Positions 32,526 to 41,606 are shown, numbered from the stretch's first letter. The stretch: DNA of 64,000 nucleotides from an uncultured Oscillospiraceae bacterium (GCA_934589525.1 CAKTOB010000002.1:62001-126000); one strand, 5' to 3'. Notes: generated by a model not told the origin, from the sequence alone. Made by a program: numbers and translations.

Positions 32526-33595
32526 GGCAGAACCACCTCCTCTCCCTCCAGGAGCCTTGCCACCAGCTCCGCCGCCAGACGGGCCTGTTCCCCGTCCTCT
32601 TGGGTTTGGGCCTGTTCATACCGCTGTTTTAGAAGCCCCAGGCAGACACCGGGCAGGCTGTCCTCCCCGGCCAGGGCCCAGGGGTCTAGGGGCGCTCTGG
32701 TCCGGTCCCGCAGCTCCAAAAAGGGCAGATGGGAAAATTGCTTCCGCAGCCCCGGAATATCCGGGCTGCCCCGGCCCGTCAGCGTCACCCGGTAGTAGTC
32801 GCCGCTGTCCACCGGGGGCAGGATGCGCCCCAGGGCCTCCGCGGCACCGTCAGAAATATCCACCGTCTCCTCCAGGAAGGCCGGCAGCCGGACCTGCAGG
32901 GTATGAAGCGTTACCCGGTCCGTCAGCTCTGCCAGCAGCATCCCCTTTCGGCCGGTCTCATCCCAGCCTCTGCCCATGGGGCAGCCGGGCCAGGCGCAAA
33001 GGGTGGCCCCCGCCGTAAAGCTGCCCCCCTTGTGGGTATGGCCCAGGGCCAGATATTGAAGGCCTGATGCGGCCACCTGCTCCGCCGTTACGGGGCAGTA
33101 AGGGCTTTTGCCGTTTAAGGCATCCCCGTGGAGGACACCCAGCAAAAACCTGGGCCCCGGCTCCGCCTGAAAGCCTTCCAGCAGCCCCGGACAGTCCATG
33201 GAGCGGTAGCCCCCGCCGTAAACCCGGGCCTCCAGGTTTTCCAGGTCCACATAACTCATATTTCCTCTGAAAATATGGACGTTTTCCGGCCAAGTCTCCC
33301 GCTGCCAGGGGGAATCCAGGCCGTCATAATCGTGATTTCCCGGGGTGATAAACACCGGAACCCCGCAGTCCTCCAGGCAGTCTGCCAAGAGCGCCGCGGT
33401 CTTTTTCTGATAGGGCCCGTCAAACACGTCCCCCGCCAACAGCACCAAATCCGCTTTTTGCTCCCTGCACAGCCGGGTCAGCTCCTCGGGCAGCGCTTTT
33501 TGAGCCTCCCGCAACCGCTGCCGCTGGTCCTCCGGAAACCCAGAAAAAGGGGAATCCAAGTGCAGGTCCCCGGAATGCAATACCTTTAGTCCCAT
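32522..33595 (-). CDS. YhaO/SbcD-like metallophosphoesterase (DNA exonuclease type)
   Basis: A 357-aa Mre11/SbcD-type phosphoesterase. Seen: motif 1 'HSGDLHLDSPF', motif 2 'LVLLAGDVFDG', motif 3 'TPGNHDYDG', then 'VLHGD' and 'LALGHTHKG', all five metal-binding blocks of the calcineurin-like fold. ATG 33595 overlaps the end of ymdB by 10 bp. The longer upstream frame (to 33934) lies inside ymdB and is rejected. It works with the ATPase encoded next. Confidence 0.92.
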   Translation of the reverse strand: MGLKVLHSGDLHLDSPFSGFPEDQRQRLREAQKALPEELTRLCREQKADLVLLAGDVFDGPYQKKTAALLADCLEDCGVPVFITPGNHDYDGLDSPWQRETWPENVHIFRGNMSYVDLENLEARVYGGGYRSMDCPGLLEGFQAEPGPRFLLGVLHGDALNGKSPYCPVTAEQVAASGLQYLALGHTHKGGSFTAGATLCAWPGCPMGRGWDETGRKGMLLAELTDRVTLHTLQVRLPAFLEETVDISDGAAEALGRILPPVDSGDYYRVTLTGRGSPDIPGLRKQFSHLPFLELRDRTRAPLDPWALAGEDSLPGVCLGLLKQRYEQAQTQEDGEQARLAAELVARLLEGEEVVLP

Positions 33596-34362
33596 TGGTC
33601 CACCCTTTCCGCCTTCAGGCATTTTCCCGTAGCGCCGTCCAGGGTGAAGAGCACCCCTTCCAGCTTGGTGGGGCCCTCTGCCCAGCGGTAACGCTCGGTC
33701 AGGTCCCCCCGGAATCTTGCAATGGAGAGCTCCGGCCGAATGCCCAGCACCGATTCCTGGGGCCCGGTCATGCCCAGGTCCGTAACATAGCCCGTCCCCT
33801 TGGGCAGCACCCGGGCATCCGCTGTGGGAACATGGGTATGGGTGCCCCACAGAGCGCTGATCCGTCCGTCCAGCAGGTACCCCATGGCCAGCTTTTCCGA
33901 GGTGGCTTCCGCGTGGAACTCCACGAAAACCCACTTGGCCTCAATGGTTTTTAACAGTTTTTCCACAAGCAAAAAGGGGTTGTCCGGGGTGTAGTCCATA
34001 TTGCACCGGCCGATCAGATCAATAACCGCCACATCCCCGGCCCGGGTCTCATACACGCCCCAGCCCCGGCCCGGTGCCTGGGGGGCCAGATTGGCCGGCC
34101 GCAGGACCCGGGTGGTATCCTCCAGATAGTCCACGATCTCCCGCTTGCCGAAGCTGTGATTCCCCAGGGTCACCACATCCGCCCCGGCATCCAGAATTTC
34201 CTCCGCCTGGTCCGGAGTAATGCCCACCACGCTGGCGTTTTCCCCGTTGACCACCACAAAATCCACCCCGGTCTTCCTTTTCAGCTGCCGCAGACTCCGG
34301 GCCACCCGATCCATACCGGGCGCCCCCACCACGTCGCCCACCGCCAACACTTTGAAATCCAT
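33586..34362 (-). CDS. ymdB: YmdB-family metallophosphoesterase
   Basis: A 258-aa enzyme of the YmdB family (2',3'-cyclic nucleotide phosphodiesterase that affects RNase Y-linked RNA turnover and multicellular behaviour in Bacillus). Seen: 'VLAVGDVVGAPGMD', 'VVVNGENASVVGIT', 'VVTLGNHSFGKREI', 'FVEFHAEATSEKLAMGYLLDGRISALWGTHTHVPTAD' and 'YVTDLGMTGP', the full set of metal and substrate motifs. It is the first gene of the ymdB-yhaO-yhaN-type operon, behind a good promoter. Confidence 0.95.
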   Translation of the reverse strand: MDFKVLAVGDVVGAPGMDRVARSLRQLKRKTGVDFVVVNGENASVVGITPDQAEEILDAGADVVTLGNHSFGKREIVDYLEDTTRVLRPANLAPQAPGRGWGVYETRAGDVAVIDLIGRCNMDYTPDNPFLLVEKLLKTIEAKWVFVEFHAEATSEKLAMGYLLDGRISALWGTHTHVPTADARVLPKGTGYVTDLGMTGPQESVLGIRPELSIARFRGDLTERYRWAEGPTKLEGVLFTLDGATGKCLKAERVDQWD

Positions 34363-34393
34363 AGCCTGTCCTCTTTCTGTCGGTTTTTCTGCT

Positions 34394-34422
34394 ATTATAT
34401 ACTGGATTGTAGAATTTCACAA
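34394..34422 (-). promoter_or_regulatory. Promoter of the ymdB operon
   Basis: TTGTGA (34422-34417), 17 bp, TATAAT (34399-34394), about 32 bp before the ymdB start. Confidence 0.75.
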
Positions 34423-34439
34423 GGTCGGGAGGGCTTTAA

Positions 34440-35160
34440 TTTTTTCATAAGGAGCCGGGTGACGGCAGATTTCCGCCGCTACAGTGGGGGTACCATATTT
34501 TTGGTGGTACCATTCACCCCCACAGGTTATACATCCAACGTGGCGGGCGGCAAGATTGCCGCCCCTACAATATATTTGTTCCGAATTTCCCCATTTTCAA
34601 CGTATCTATCATCGTTTCGCATCCGTAAAATACAAAAAACGTTGCACGTTGGCGTAGGGGCGGCAACCTGCCGCCCGCCACGTATCGAATATAACCTGTT
34701 TCGGTGAATGGTATAACACAATATACGGAACAGATGTAGCGGCGATGATTTATCGCCATGCCACGTTTCGAATACAACCTGTGCGGTTGAATGAAACCAC
34801 CCCCAACATGTCATCCCGACCGAGTGAAACGAGCGGAGGGATCTACTCAAGTTGCATTCTTTACCCTGCGTAGGATATTTTTGCAACTTGAGTGGATTCC
34901 TCCGCTCCATTCTTTCGGTCGGGATGGCATGTCGGGGAGTGGTCCCGTTTAACCACACAGGCTGTACTTGCAACGTGGCGGGCGGCAGATTGCCGCCCCT
35001 ACAATACATTTGTTTCGTATACCCCTGTATTCAGCGTGTCAATCAATGGTTTGCGTATCAAAAAATGTGAAAACGTGCCGTGTGGGATATATAATCTGTG
35101 GGGATAAATAGAACCTCTTTCGAAATCCAGAATTGTCAATTGTCAATTCTCAATTGTCAA
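34440..35160. repeat. Mosaic intergenic repeat cluster 4
   Basis: There is no gene in about 720 bp. A GGCGGGCGGCAAGATTGCC arm at 34542-34566 is closed by its complement at 34653-34680 around an AT-rich core. The GTAGCGGCGATGATTTATCGCC hairpin lies at 34736-34758. The 'gtcatcccgaccg ... cggtcgggatggcat' inverted unit spans 34808-34930, and another GGCGGGCGGCAGATTGCCGCCCC arm begins at 34976. 7-bp TGTCAAT repeats run 35132-35163. Confidence 0.8.
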
Positions 35161-35166
35161 TTTAAA

Positions 35167-35206
35167 AACCTCCGTAGGGACGTTTTTACTCGTCCCCACG
35201 GAGGTT
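35167..35206 (-). terminator. Terminator of the feo operon
   Basis: AACCTCCGTGGGGACG and CGTCCCTACGGAGGTT flank an 8-base loop; TTTTTAAATT follows in minus direction. A strong intrinsic terminator 18 bp after the last gene. Confidence 0.9.
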
Positions 35207-35223
35207 CCATTTCTGTTATTGCT

Positions 35224-35364
35224 TTAGTTGTGTCCACACCCTCCGTGGCAGTTTGCGCAGTTGCCGCCGCAGGTGTGTTTTCCCTGTTTGCGGTCCCGGA
35301 CCAGGCTTCGGATGATGAACCCTACCGCCAGGACCAGAAGGGTCAGGACCAGTACAGTTCCCAT
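35224..35364 (-). CDS. FeoB-associated Cys-rich membrane peptide
   Basis: 46 aa. Seen: a single N-terminal membrane helix ('GTVLVLTLLVLAVGFIIRSL'), a basic junction 'VRDRKQGK', and the Cys-rich tail 'TCGGNCANCHGGCGHN' with four Cys and two His. This is the small partner widely found just after feoB in Firmicutes; the Cys cluster may take over or cap ferrous iron at the cytoplasmic exit of FeoB (inference). ATG 35364 follows AAGGAGAAGACT. It is 12 bp downstream of feoB and is the last gene before the terminator. Confidence 0.9.
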   Translation of the reverse strand: MGTVLVLTLLVLAVGFIIRSLVRDRKQGKHTCGGNCANCHGGCGHN

Positions 35365-35376
35365 AGTCTTCTCCTT

Positions 35377-37854
35377 TTATGCCAGCTTCGTGGTCAGCTT
35401 GTTCGCTTCCTTGTAGGGACGGACCAGCATATAAACCATGAATACCAGCACCGCCAGGGCGGCGATCAGGCCGATGATGTTCACATTACCGGTGAAGAGA
35501 TTGCCGAACTGATTGATCATCAGGCTGACGCAGTAGGCAAAGCCGCACTGATAACCAATGGCAAACCAGGTCCACTTGCTGTTGTTCATCTCCCGCTTGA
35601 TGGCACCGATGGCCGCAAAGCAGGGGGCGCAGAGCAGGTTAAACACCAGGAAGGACATGCCGGTAACGGGGGTAAAGGTGGACGCAAGGGTGGCATAGAC
35701 ATTGCCGGAAGCACCGTACAGGATGCCCATGGTGCCAACGATGTTTTCCTTGGCCACAAGACCCGTAATGGAAGCCACGGCGGCCTGCCACTCGCCCCAG
35801 CCCAGGGGGATGAAGATCCAGGAGATCAGGCTGCCGATCCGGGCCAGGATGGACAGGTTCAGTTCGTCCTCCCCCAGCATCCGGAAGCCCTCTTCCGTGA
35901 AGCCAAAGTAAGAGGTGAACCACACCAAAATGGTGGAGAGCAGGATGATGGTACCGGCCTTCTTAATGAAGGACCAGCCACGCTCCCAGGTGGAGCGCAG
36001 GACATTGCCCAGGGTGGGGATGTGATAAGGGGGCAGCTCCATGACGAAGGGGGCCGGGTCGCCGGAGAACATCCGGGTCTTTTTCAGGATGACACCAGAG
36101 ACCACAATGGCGGCCATGCCGATGAAGTAGGCACCGGTGGAGACCCAGGGGCTGCCGCCGAAGATGGCACCGGCGATCATGGCGATAAAGGGCACCTTGG
36201 CACCGCAGGGGATGAAGGTAGTGGTCATAATGGTCATGCGGCGGTCCCGCTCGTTTTCAATGGTACGGGAGGCCATAATGCCGGGGACACCGCAGCCCAC
36301 GCCCACCAGCATGGGGATGAAGGACTTGCCGGAGAGGCCGAAGCGGCGGAAAATCCGGTCCAGAACAAAGGCGATACGGGACATATAGCCGCAGGCCTCC
36401 AGAATTGCCAGCAGGAAGAACAGCACCAGCATCTGGGGCACAAAGCCCAGCACCGCGCCGACACCCGCCAGAATGCCGTCATTGATGAGGCCCGCCAGCC
36501 AATCGGCACAGTGAACGCTTTCCAGGAAGTTTCCTACCAGCACCGGCACACCGGGGACCCACACGCCAAATTCCGCAGGATCCGGCTGGGTGCCGTAGGC
36601 ATTGAGGGCATCCTGGATGGCAGCGTAGTCCGCTTCTTCATTGGTAACGGCCAGGGTTTCCTCATCCTCTACCTCATATTCAACAGAAGCACCGGCAGGA
36701 ACCAGGGTGCGCAGGGTCTCGATGGCTTCCTGAGCGGCAGTCTCATCGTAATCCTCGCTTTCCGCGTCCAGCGCGGCTTCCATGGTCTCGTCACCGTACT
36801 GGGAAACCAGGGCGGCAATGATCTGGTCCGTGTCACCGTAGGCATCCGCTGCCTCTTCGTAGGCGGCAGAGCCAATGCCAAAGAGATGGTAGCCGTCACC
36901 AAAGAGGCCGTCATTGGCCCAGTCCGTGGCAGAAGCACCTACCGTGACCATGGCGATGTAGTATACCAGGAACATGACCAGAGCGAAAATGGGCAGGCCC
37001 AGGAAGCGGTTGGTGACGATCTTATCGATTTTGTCAGAAGTGGTCAGGCTTCCGGCCTTCTTTTTCTTGTAGCAGCTCTTGATGACCCCGGCGATGTACA
37101 CATAGCGCTCCCCGGTGATGATGGACTCGGCATCGTCATCGGCCTCCTGCTCCGCCGCCTGAATGTCGGCTTCAATATGGTCCAAGGTCTCCTGGGGAAT
37201 GTTCAGCTGAGAGAGGACCTTGTCGTCCCGCTCGAAAATCTTAATGGCATACCAGCGCTGCTGCTCCTCGGGCAGATCGTGGAGCACCGCCTCCTCAATA
37301 TGGGCAATGGCATGCTCCACCGGGCCGGAGAAGGTGTGCATGGGCACGGTCTTGGGTCCCTGGGCCGCCAGAATGGCCGCTTCCGCCGCCTCCTGAATAC
37401 CGGTGCCCTTCAGGGCGGAGATTTCCAGCACCTGGCAGCCCAGCTGGCGGCTCAGCTCCGGGACATTGATCTTGTCTCCGTTTTTCTTCACCAGGTCCAT
37501 CATGTTGATGGCCACCACCACGGGGATGCCCAGCTCCGTCAGCTGGGTGGTGAGGTACAGGTTCCGCTCCAGGTTGGTGCCGTCAATGATGTTCAGAATG
37601 GCATCGGGCCGTTCGCCAATCAGGTAGTTCCGGGCCACCACCTCTTCCAGGGTGTAGGGGGACAGGGAATAAATGCCCGGCAGGTCCGTAATGATCACGT
37701 CGTCATGCTTTTTAAGGCCGCCCTCTTTTTTCTCCACCGTCACGCCGGGCCAGTTGCCCACGAACTGATTGGAGCCCGTCAGGGCATTGAACAGGGTGGT
37801 TTTACCACAGTTTGGATTGCCCGCCAGGGCGATCCGGATGGTTTTCTTTTCCAT
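35377..37854 (-). CDS. feoB: Ferrous iron transporter FeoB
   Basis: An 825-aa GTP-dependent Fe(II) importer. Seen: G1 'GNPNCGKTTLFNALTG', G3 'DLPGIYSL', G4 'INMMD', then a helical spacer, then the polytopic membrane part with Gate motifs ('VGVGCGVPGIMASRTI', 'CAPCFAAIGAIKRE'). After the first membrane helix there is a long, very acidic extracytoplasmic insert (about residues 315-450, rich in Asp/Glu/Ala). It is larger than in most FeoB proteins and could collect cations. Downstream of two feoA genes and upstream of the Cys-rich peptide gene. Confidence 0.97.
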   Translation of the reverse strand: MEKKTIRIALAGNPNCGKTTLFNALTGSNQFVGNWPGVTVEKKEGGLKKHDDVIITDLPGIYSLSPYTLEEVVARNYLIGERPDAILNIIDGTNLERNLYLTTQLTELGIPVVVAINMMDLVKKNGDKINVPELSRQLGCQVLEISALKGTGIQEAAEAAILAAQGPKTVPMHTFSGPVEHAIAHIEEAVLHDLPEEQQRWYAIKIFERDDKVLSQLNIPQETLDHIEADIQAAEQEADDDAESIITGERYVYIAGVIKSCYKKKKAGSLTTSDKIDKIVTNRFLGLPIFALVMFLVYYIAMVTVGASATDWANDGLFGDGYHLFGIGSAAYEEAADAYGDTDQIIAALVSQYGDETMEAALDAESEDYDETAAQEAIETLRTLVPAGASVEYEVEDEETLAVTNEEADYAAIQDALNAYGTQPDPAEFGVWVPGVPVLVGNFLESVHCADWLAGLINDGILAGVGAVLGFVPQMLVLFFLLAILEACGYMSRIAFVLDRIFRRFGLSGKSFIPMLVGVGCGVPGIMASRTIENERDRRMTIMTTTFIPCGAKVPFIAMIAGAIFGGSPWVSTGAYFIGMAAIVVSGVILKKTRMFSGDPAPFVMELPPYHIPTLGNVLRSTWERGWSFIKKAGTIILLSTILVWFTSYFGFTEEGFRMLGEDELNLSILARIGSLISWIFIPLGWGEWQAAVASITGLVAKENIVGTMGILYGASGNVYATLASTFTPVTGMSFLVFNLLCAPCFAAIGAIKREMNNSKWTWFAIGYQCGFAYCVSLMINQFGNLFTGNVNIIGLIAALAVLVFMVYMLVRPYKEANKLTTKLA

Positions 37855-37867
37855 AATCGTGCGCTCC

Positions 37868-38089
37868 TTACTCTACTTCCACCATCTGGGCATCGGCCTT
37901 GCGGATGCTCAGCTCATAGCCCCGGACATTCAGCTGAATGGGGTCTCCCAGAGGGGCCACCTTGCGGACGGTCACATCCACGCCCTTGGTCAGGCCCATG
38001 TCCATGATCCTCCGGCGGACGGCGCCCTCTCCGTGGATCTTCACCACCTTGGCGGTGCCGCCCACGGGAATTTCTCTTAAAGTCTTCAT
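37868..38089 (-). CDS. feoA: FeoA protein (second copy)
   Basis: A 73-aa SH3-like protein of ferrous iron uptake. Seen: 'LREIPVGGTAKVVKIHGEGAVRRRIMDMGLTKGVDVTVRKVAPLGDPIQLNVRGYELSIRKADAQMVEVE', covering the whole FeoA fold with its 'RRRIMDMGL' helix. It probably acts on the FeoB G-domain or pore. ATG 38089 (AGGAGGAAATAG upstream) is preferred to a longer frame. 13 bp before feoB. Confidence 0.94.
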   Translation of the reverse strand: MKTLREIPVGGTAKVVKIHGEGAVRRRIMDMGLTKGVDVTVRKVAPLGDPIQLNVRGYELSIRKADAQMVEVE

Positions 38090-38111
38090 TCTATTTCCTC
38101 CTTTATGGTGG

Positions 38112-38324
38112 TCAAACCATGATTTTTCGGGCCATTTCCTCACTGATGGCGACCCGGGACTCTTTCACATTGACGATGACATTTCCGCCCAAGCGGCTGA
38201 CGATCCGGACGCTTCCGCCTGCTACAAAGCCCAGATTTTCCAGGTGCTTCTTGACTTCCGGGCTTCCGCCCACCCGTCGGATGATGTTGACGGTATCTTC
38301 ACTGGCTAAGGTCAGCGGCATCAT
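38112..38324 (-). CDS. feoA: FeoA protein (first copy)
   Basis: A 70-aa FeoA-like SH3 domain. Seen: 'VNIIRRVGGSPEVKKHLENLGFVAGGSVRIVSRLGGNVIVNVKESRVAISEEMARKIMV'. It is divergent from the second FeoA and lacks the 'GDPI' turn, so the two are not recent duplicates. The start is an ATGATG pair, with GAGGGG upstream of the first. First gene of the feo operon, directly behind the tandem palindrome operator region. Confidence 0.92.
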   Translation of the reverse strand: MMPLTLASEDTVNIIRRVGGSPEVKKHLENLGFVAGGSVRIVSRLGGNVIVNVKESRVAISEEMARKIMV

Positions 38325-38356
38325 TGTTTCCCCCTCTTTTCCTATCAGGTTCTTCA

Positions 38357-38403
38357 TTAGCTTGCGCTAACTTTCGGGCTAATTTTTAATTAGCTCTCGC
38401 TAA
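38357..38403 (-). promoter_or_regulatory. Tandem TTAGC-N4-GCTAA palindromes (candidate metal-repressor operator)
   Basis: Two perfect palindromes, TTAGC-ttgc-GCTAA at 38357-38370 and TTAGC-tctc-GCTAA at 38390-38403, have centres 33 bp apart, three helical turns. A third imperfect dyad (GCTAAC...GGCTAAT, 38366-38383) bridges them. They start right after the -10 box and cover the expected transcription start of feoA. The arms resemble DtxR/IdeR/MntR-type sites; the regulator itself is not in the window. Confidence 0.7.
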
Positions 38404-38411
38404 CTGCAAAC

Positions 38412-38440
38412 ATGATACTCCTGTTTTTCTTCCTTGTCAA
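38412..38440 (-). promoter_or_regulatory. Promoter of the feo operon
   Basis: TTGACA (38440-38435), 17 bp, TATCAT (38417-38412) on the minus strand, followed at once by the palindromic operators. Confidence 0.8.
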
Positions 38441-38554
38441 CGGCTTTTTACGGTCCGGACCAAAGATTGTAGAATTTCTCCAAAGTCACGGTTAGCATGC
38501 GCAAACCGTTTTGTACAGATTGATCTTCTGCCCTTCCCGGAGGCCCCCTCCCCC

Positions 38555-38697
38555 AAAAGCCCACCGTTTTCCCGGCGTGTTTTGGGCATTAGAAATACCC
38601 CACACGGTTGACCGGACCATGTGGGGCATTCCCAGAGAAAAGAGAGGTAAGAAAAATTACTTCCCGGCCCCCTTGCGGGGACCGATCTTGCACTTGC
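38555..38697 (-). ncRNA. Candidate structured small RNA (about 143 nt)
   Basis: In the 480-bp gap between feo and clpB, a strong minus-strand promoter (38704-38731) is followed by several hairpins. They are GGTCCCC-GCAA-GGGGGCC (38666-38684), a near-perfect 14-bp stem AATGCCCCACATGG / ACCGTGTGGGGTATT (38594-38630), and a terminal stem GCCC...GGGC followed by TTTT (38555-38587). An ORF across it (38437-38715) has no ribosome-binding site and an unlikely composition. I do not recognise an RNA family; it lacks SRP, RNase P and tmRNA signatures. Confidence 0.5.
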
Positions 38698-38703
38698 AAG
38701 GCT

Positions 38704-38731
38704 ATTATACCGCAATTCGCGGAAATTGCAA
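38704..38731 (-). promoter_or_regulatory. Promoter of the candidate small RNA
   Basis: TTGCAA (38731-38726), 16 bp, TATAAT (38709-38704). Confidence 0.65.
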
Positions 38732-38833
38732 GCTTTATTTTGTTAAATATATATTAAGCATGTCAAATATTCCATTTCCTTTTTGTGCAACATTTACAGT
38801 TGTAAACATTTTGTGATTTTCTCGGGGCCGCAC

Positions 38834-38861
38834 TTGACTTTTGGGAGAATTGGGGTATAGT
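38834..38861 (+). promoter_or_regulatory. Promoter of clpB
   Basis: TTGACT (38834-38839), 16 bp, TATAGT (38856-38861), a sigma-A-type promoter placed 16 bp before the CIRCE operator. Confidence 0.7.
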
Positions 38862-38877
38862 ATAGGCAAATAAAAAT

Positions 38878-38904
38878 TTAGCACTCTTTGAGCGAGAGTG
38901 CTAA
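38878..38904 (+). promoter_or_regulatory. CIRCE operator (HrcA binding site)
   Basis: TTAGCACTC-N9-GAGTGCTAA with no mismatch. This is the HrcA repressor site, so clpB is released on heat or folding stress. In many Firmicutes clpB is under CtsR instead; no CtsR heptad is seen here. Confidence 0.95.
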
Positions 38905-38924
38905 GCCATGAAAGAAGGATAGCT

Positions 38925-41516
38925 ATGAATTTTCAGAACTATACGCAAAAGTCCATGGAGGCTGTCCAGAACGCCAAGGATCTGGCGATCCAGAACAATA
39001 ATCAGCAAATGGAGCAAATCCACCTGCTGCTTGCCCTATTGGAGCAGGACGGCGGGCTGATCCCTCAGCTGCTGAAGAAAATGGATGTGACGGTGGAAAG
39101 TCTGGAAGCCGCCGCAAAGAGCGAGCTTGGCAAGGTGCCCTCCGTCACCGGCAGCCGGGAGGCCGATCGGTTCTACATCAGCGCCGATATGGACCGGGCC
39201 TTTACTGCCGCCGAAAACCAGGCCAAGACCATGAAGGATGACTTTGTCTCCGTGGAGCATCTGTTCCTGGGTCTTCTGGAAACGGCCCAGGATGGAGTGG
39301 CCCGGATCTTCTCGGACTACCGCATTACAAAAGAAGCGGTTCTCAAGGCCTTGCAGGCCGTCCGGGGCAACCAGCGTGTTACCACCGACAGCCCCGAGGG
39401 CACCTATGAGGCCCTGCAAAAATACGGCACGGACCTGGTGAAAAAGGCCCGGGACCAGAAAATGGACCCGGTGATCGGCCGTGACGAGGAGATCCGGAAC
39501 GTGGTTCGGATCCTCTCCCGGAAGACCAAGAACAACCCTGTTCTCATTGGTGAGCCTGGCGTTGGTAAGACCGCCATTGTAGAGGGTCTGGCCCAGCGGA
39601 TCGTAGCCAAAGAAGTACCCAAGTCCTTGCAGGATAAGAGCATTTTCTCCCTGGATATGGGTGCGCTGGTGGCCGGTGCCAAGTACCGTGGCGAATTTGA
39701 AGAGCGGTTAAAGGCCGTTTTGAACGAGGTCAAACAGTCGGAGGGCCAAATCCTGCTGTTCATCGATGAGCTGCACACCATTGTCGGTGCCGGTAAAACC
39801 GAGGGCAGCATGGATGCTGGCAACCTCTTAAAGCCCATGCTGGCCCGGGGTGAGCTGCACTGCATCGGTGCCACCACCCTGGACGAATACCGGCAGTATA
39901 TTGAAAAAGACCCGGCCCTGGAGCGTCGGTTCCAGCCCGTCATGGTCAATGAGCCCACGGTGGAAGATACCATCGCCATCCTCAGAGGCCTGAAGGAGCG
40001 CTATGAAGTGTTCCACGGTGTCAAAATCACGGACCCGGCCATTATTGCCGCCGCTACCCTCTCCCACCGGTATATCACCGACCGGTTCCTGCCGGACAAG
40101 GCCATTGACCTGGTGGATGAGGCCTGCGCCCAAATCCGTACCGAAATGGACTCCATGCCCACGGAGCTGGACACCATCAACCGCCACATCATCCAGCTGC
40201 AAATCGAGGAGGAATCCCTGAAGAAGGAGGAAGATGAGCTTTCCAAGAGCCGTCTGGCCCAAATCCAGAAGGAGCTGGCGGAGGAGCAGGACAGCTTCAA
40301 CGCCAAGAAGGCCCAGTGGGAGAATGAAAAGAACGCCATCGGCAAGACCCAGCAGCTGCGGGAGCAGATCGAAGACCTGAACCGTCAAATTGAAGCGGCG
40401 GAGCAGAGCTATGATCTGGGCAAGGCCGCGGAGCTGAAATACGGCAAGCTGCCCCAGGCCAAGAAGGCTTTGGAGGAGCAGGAGCGTTTGATCCAAAAGG
40501 ACAGCGACGGTGCCCTTCTGCGGGATAAGGTCACGGACGAGGAAATTGCCCGGATCGTGGAACGCTGGACCGGCATCCCCGTAAGCCGTCTGGTTCAGGG
40601 CGAGCGGGAGAAGCTATTGAACCTGGAAAGCATTCTTCACAAGCGTGTCATCGGTCAGGACGAAGCCGTCCGCTCCGTCACCGAGGCCATTCAGCGCAGC
40701 CGTGCGGGCATTCAGGACCCCAACCGGCCCATCGGCTCCTTCCTGTTCCTGGGCCCCACGGGTGTGGGTAAAACAGAGCTGGCAAAGGCCTTGGCCGAGG
40801 CACTGTTTGACGACGAAAACAATCTGGTGCGGATCGACATGTCCGAGTATATGGAGAAGTTCTCCGTGTCCCGGCTCATTGGCGCGCCTCCCGGATACGT
40901 GGGCTATGAAGAGGGCGGTCAGTTGACAGAAGCCGTCCGCCGGAAGCCCTACAGCGTGGTCCTCTTTGATGAGGTGGAAAAGGCCCACCCGGATGTATTC
41001 AACATCCTGCTGCAGGTGCTGGACGATGGCCGGATCACCGACTCCCAGGGCCGCACCGTGGACTTTAAGAACACCATCCTGATCCTGACCTCCAACCTGG
41101 GCTCCCAGGAGCTGCTGGGCGGCATCGGCGCCAACGGCGAAATTGACCCCGCCGCCCGGGAACGGGTATTGATGCTGCTGCGGCAGAACTTCCGCCCCGA
41201 GTTCCTGAACCGTCTGGATGAGATCGTATTCTACAAGCCCTTGACCAAGGACAACATCACGAGGATCATCGACCTGCAAATCGATAAGCTCAACAGCCGT
41301 CTGGCAGACCAGCAGATCACCTGCCGTCTCACCGAGGCCGCCAAGAGCCACATCGTGGACGAGGCCTACGACCCCGAGTTCGGTGCCCGTCCTCTGCGCC
41401 GGTATGTGCAGCACACGGTAGAGACCATGCTGAGCCGTCGCCTCTTGGAGGGCCGCATCACCACCGGCTCCACTGTCACGGTAGACTACCGGGACGGCCA
41501 GCTGGTGCTGGAGTAA
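38925..41516 (+). CDS. clpB: Disaggregase chaperone ClpB
   Basis: An 863-aa hexameric AAA+ unfoldase that works with DnaK to rescue aggregates. Seen: N-terminal Clp-N double repeat (residues 1-145); first Walker A '[14 protein letters not shown]' and '[29 protein letters not shown]'; a complete middle coiled-coil domain (about 400-520); second Walker A '[16 protein letters not shown]' and '[13 protein letters not shown]'; and a C-terminal D2-small domain. The length is that of full ClpB, and the M-domain excludes ClpC/ClpA. ATG 38925 has AAGGA upstream; the earlier frame start lies inside CIRCE. Confidence 0.97.
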   Translation: MNFQNYTQKSMEAVQNAKDLAIQNNNQQMEQIHLLLALLEQDGGLIPQLLKKMDVTVESLEAAAKSELGKVPSVTGSREADRFYISADMDRAFTAAENQAKTMKDDFVSVEHLFLGLLETAQDGVARIFSDYRITKEAVLKALQAVRGNQRVTTDSPEGTYEALQKYGTDLVKKARDQKMDPVIGRDEEIRNVVRILSRKTKNNPVLIGEPGVGKTAIVEGLAQRIVAKEVPKSLQDKSIFSLDMGALVAGAKYRGEFEERLKAVLNEVKQSEGQILLFIDELHTIVGAGKTEGSMDAGNLLKPMLARGELHCIGATTLDEYRQYIEKDPALERRFQPVMVNEPTVEDTIAILRGLKERYEVFHGVKITDPAIIAAATLSHRYITDRFLPDKAIDLVDEACAQIRTEMDSMPTELDTINRHIIQLQIEEESLKKEEDELSKSRLAQIQKELAEEQDSFNAKKAQWENEKNAIGKTQQLREQIEDLNRQIEAAEQSYDLGKAAELKYGKLPQAKKALEEQERLIQKDSDGALLRDKVTDEEIARIVERWTGIPVSRLVQGEREKLLNLESILHKRVIGQDEAVRSVTEAIQRSRAGIQDPNRPIGSFLFLGPTGVGKTELAKALAEALFDDENNLVRIDMSEYMEKFSVSRLIGAPPGYVGYEEGGQLTEAVRRKPYSVVLFDEVEKAHPDVFNILLQVLDDGRITDSQGRTVDFKNTILILTSNLGSQELLGGIGANGEIDPAARERVLMLLRQNFRPEFLNRLDEIVFYKPLTKDNITRIIDLQIDKLNSRLADQQITCRLTEAAKSHIVDEAYDPEFGARPLRRYVQHTVETMLSRRLLEGRITTGSTVTVDYRDGQLVLE

Positions 41517-41529
41517 CCCCAAATGAACA

Positions 41530-41560
41530 CCCCCGGTTTTTGCGAAACCGGGGGCATTTT
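41530..41560 (+). terminator. Terminator of clpB
   Basis: CCCCCGGTTT and AAACCGGGGG around a short loop, then CATTTTG. Its core is nearly identical to the terminator at 46564-46600 at the other end of the AT-rich island. Confidence 0.85.
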
Positions 41561-41606
41561 GTATGCCTACTTGATGCTGCAGCTGACTCTGTTCCTCTTT
41601 GTGAAG

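Noticed and set aside
35098-38007. 969-codon plus-strand frame opposite feoB
   Set aside because: Shadow of feoB and the Cys-rich peptide gene; His/Gly-rich composition without domains.
38437-38715. 92-codon minus-strand frame between feo and clpB
   Set aside because: No ribosome-binding site; it covers promoter and hairpins of the candidate RNA and has Arg/Gly/Ser-rich random composition.
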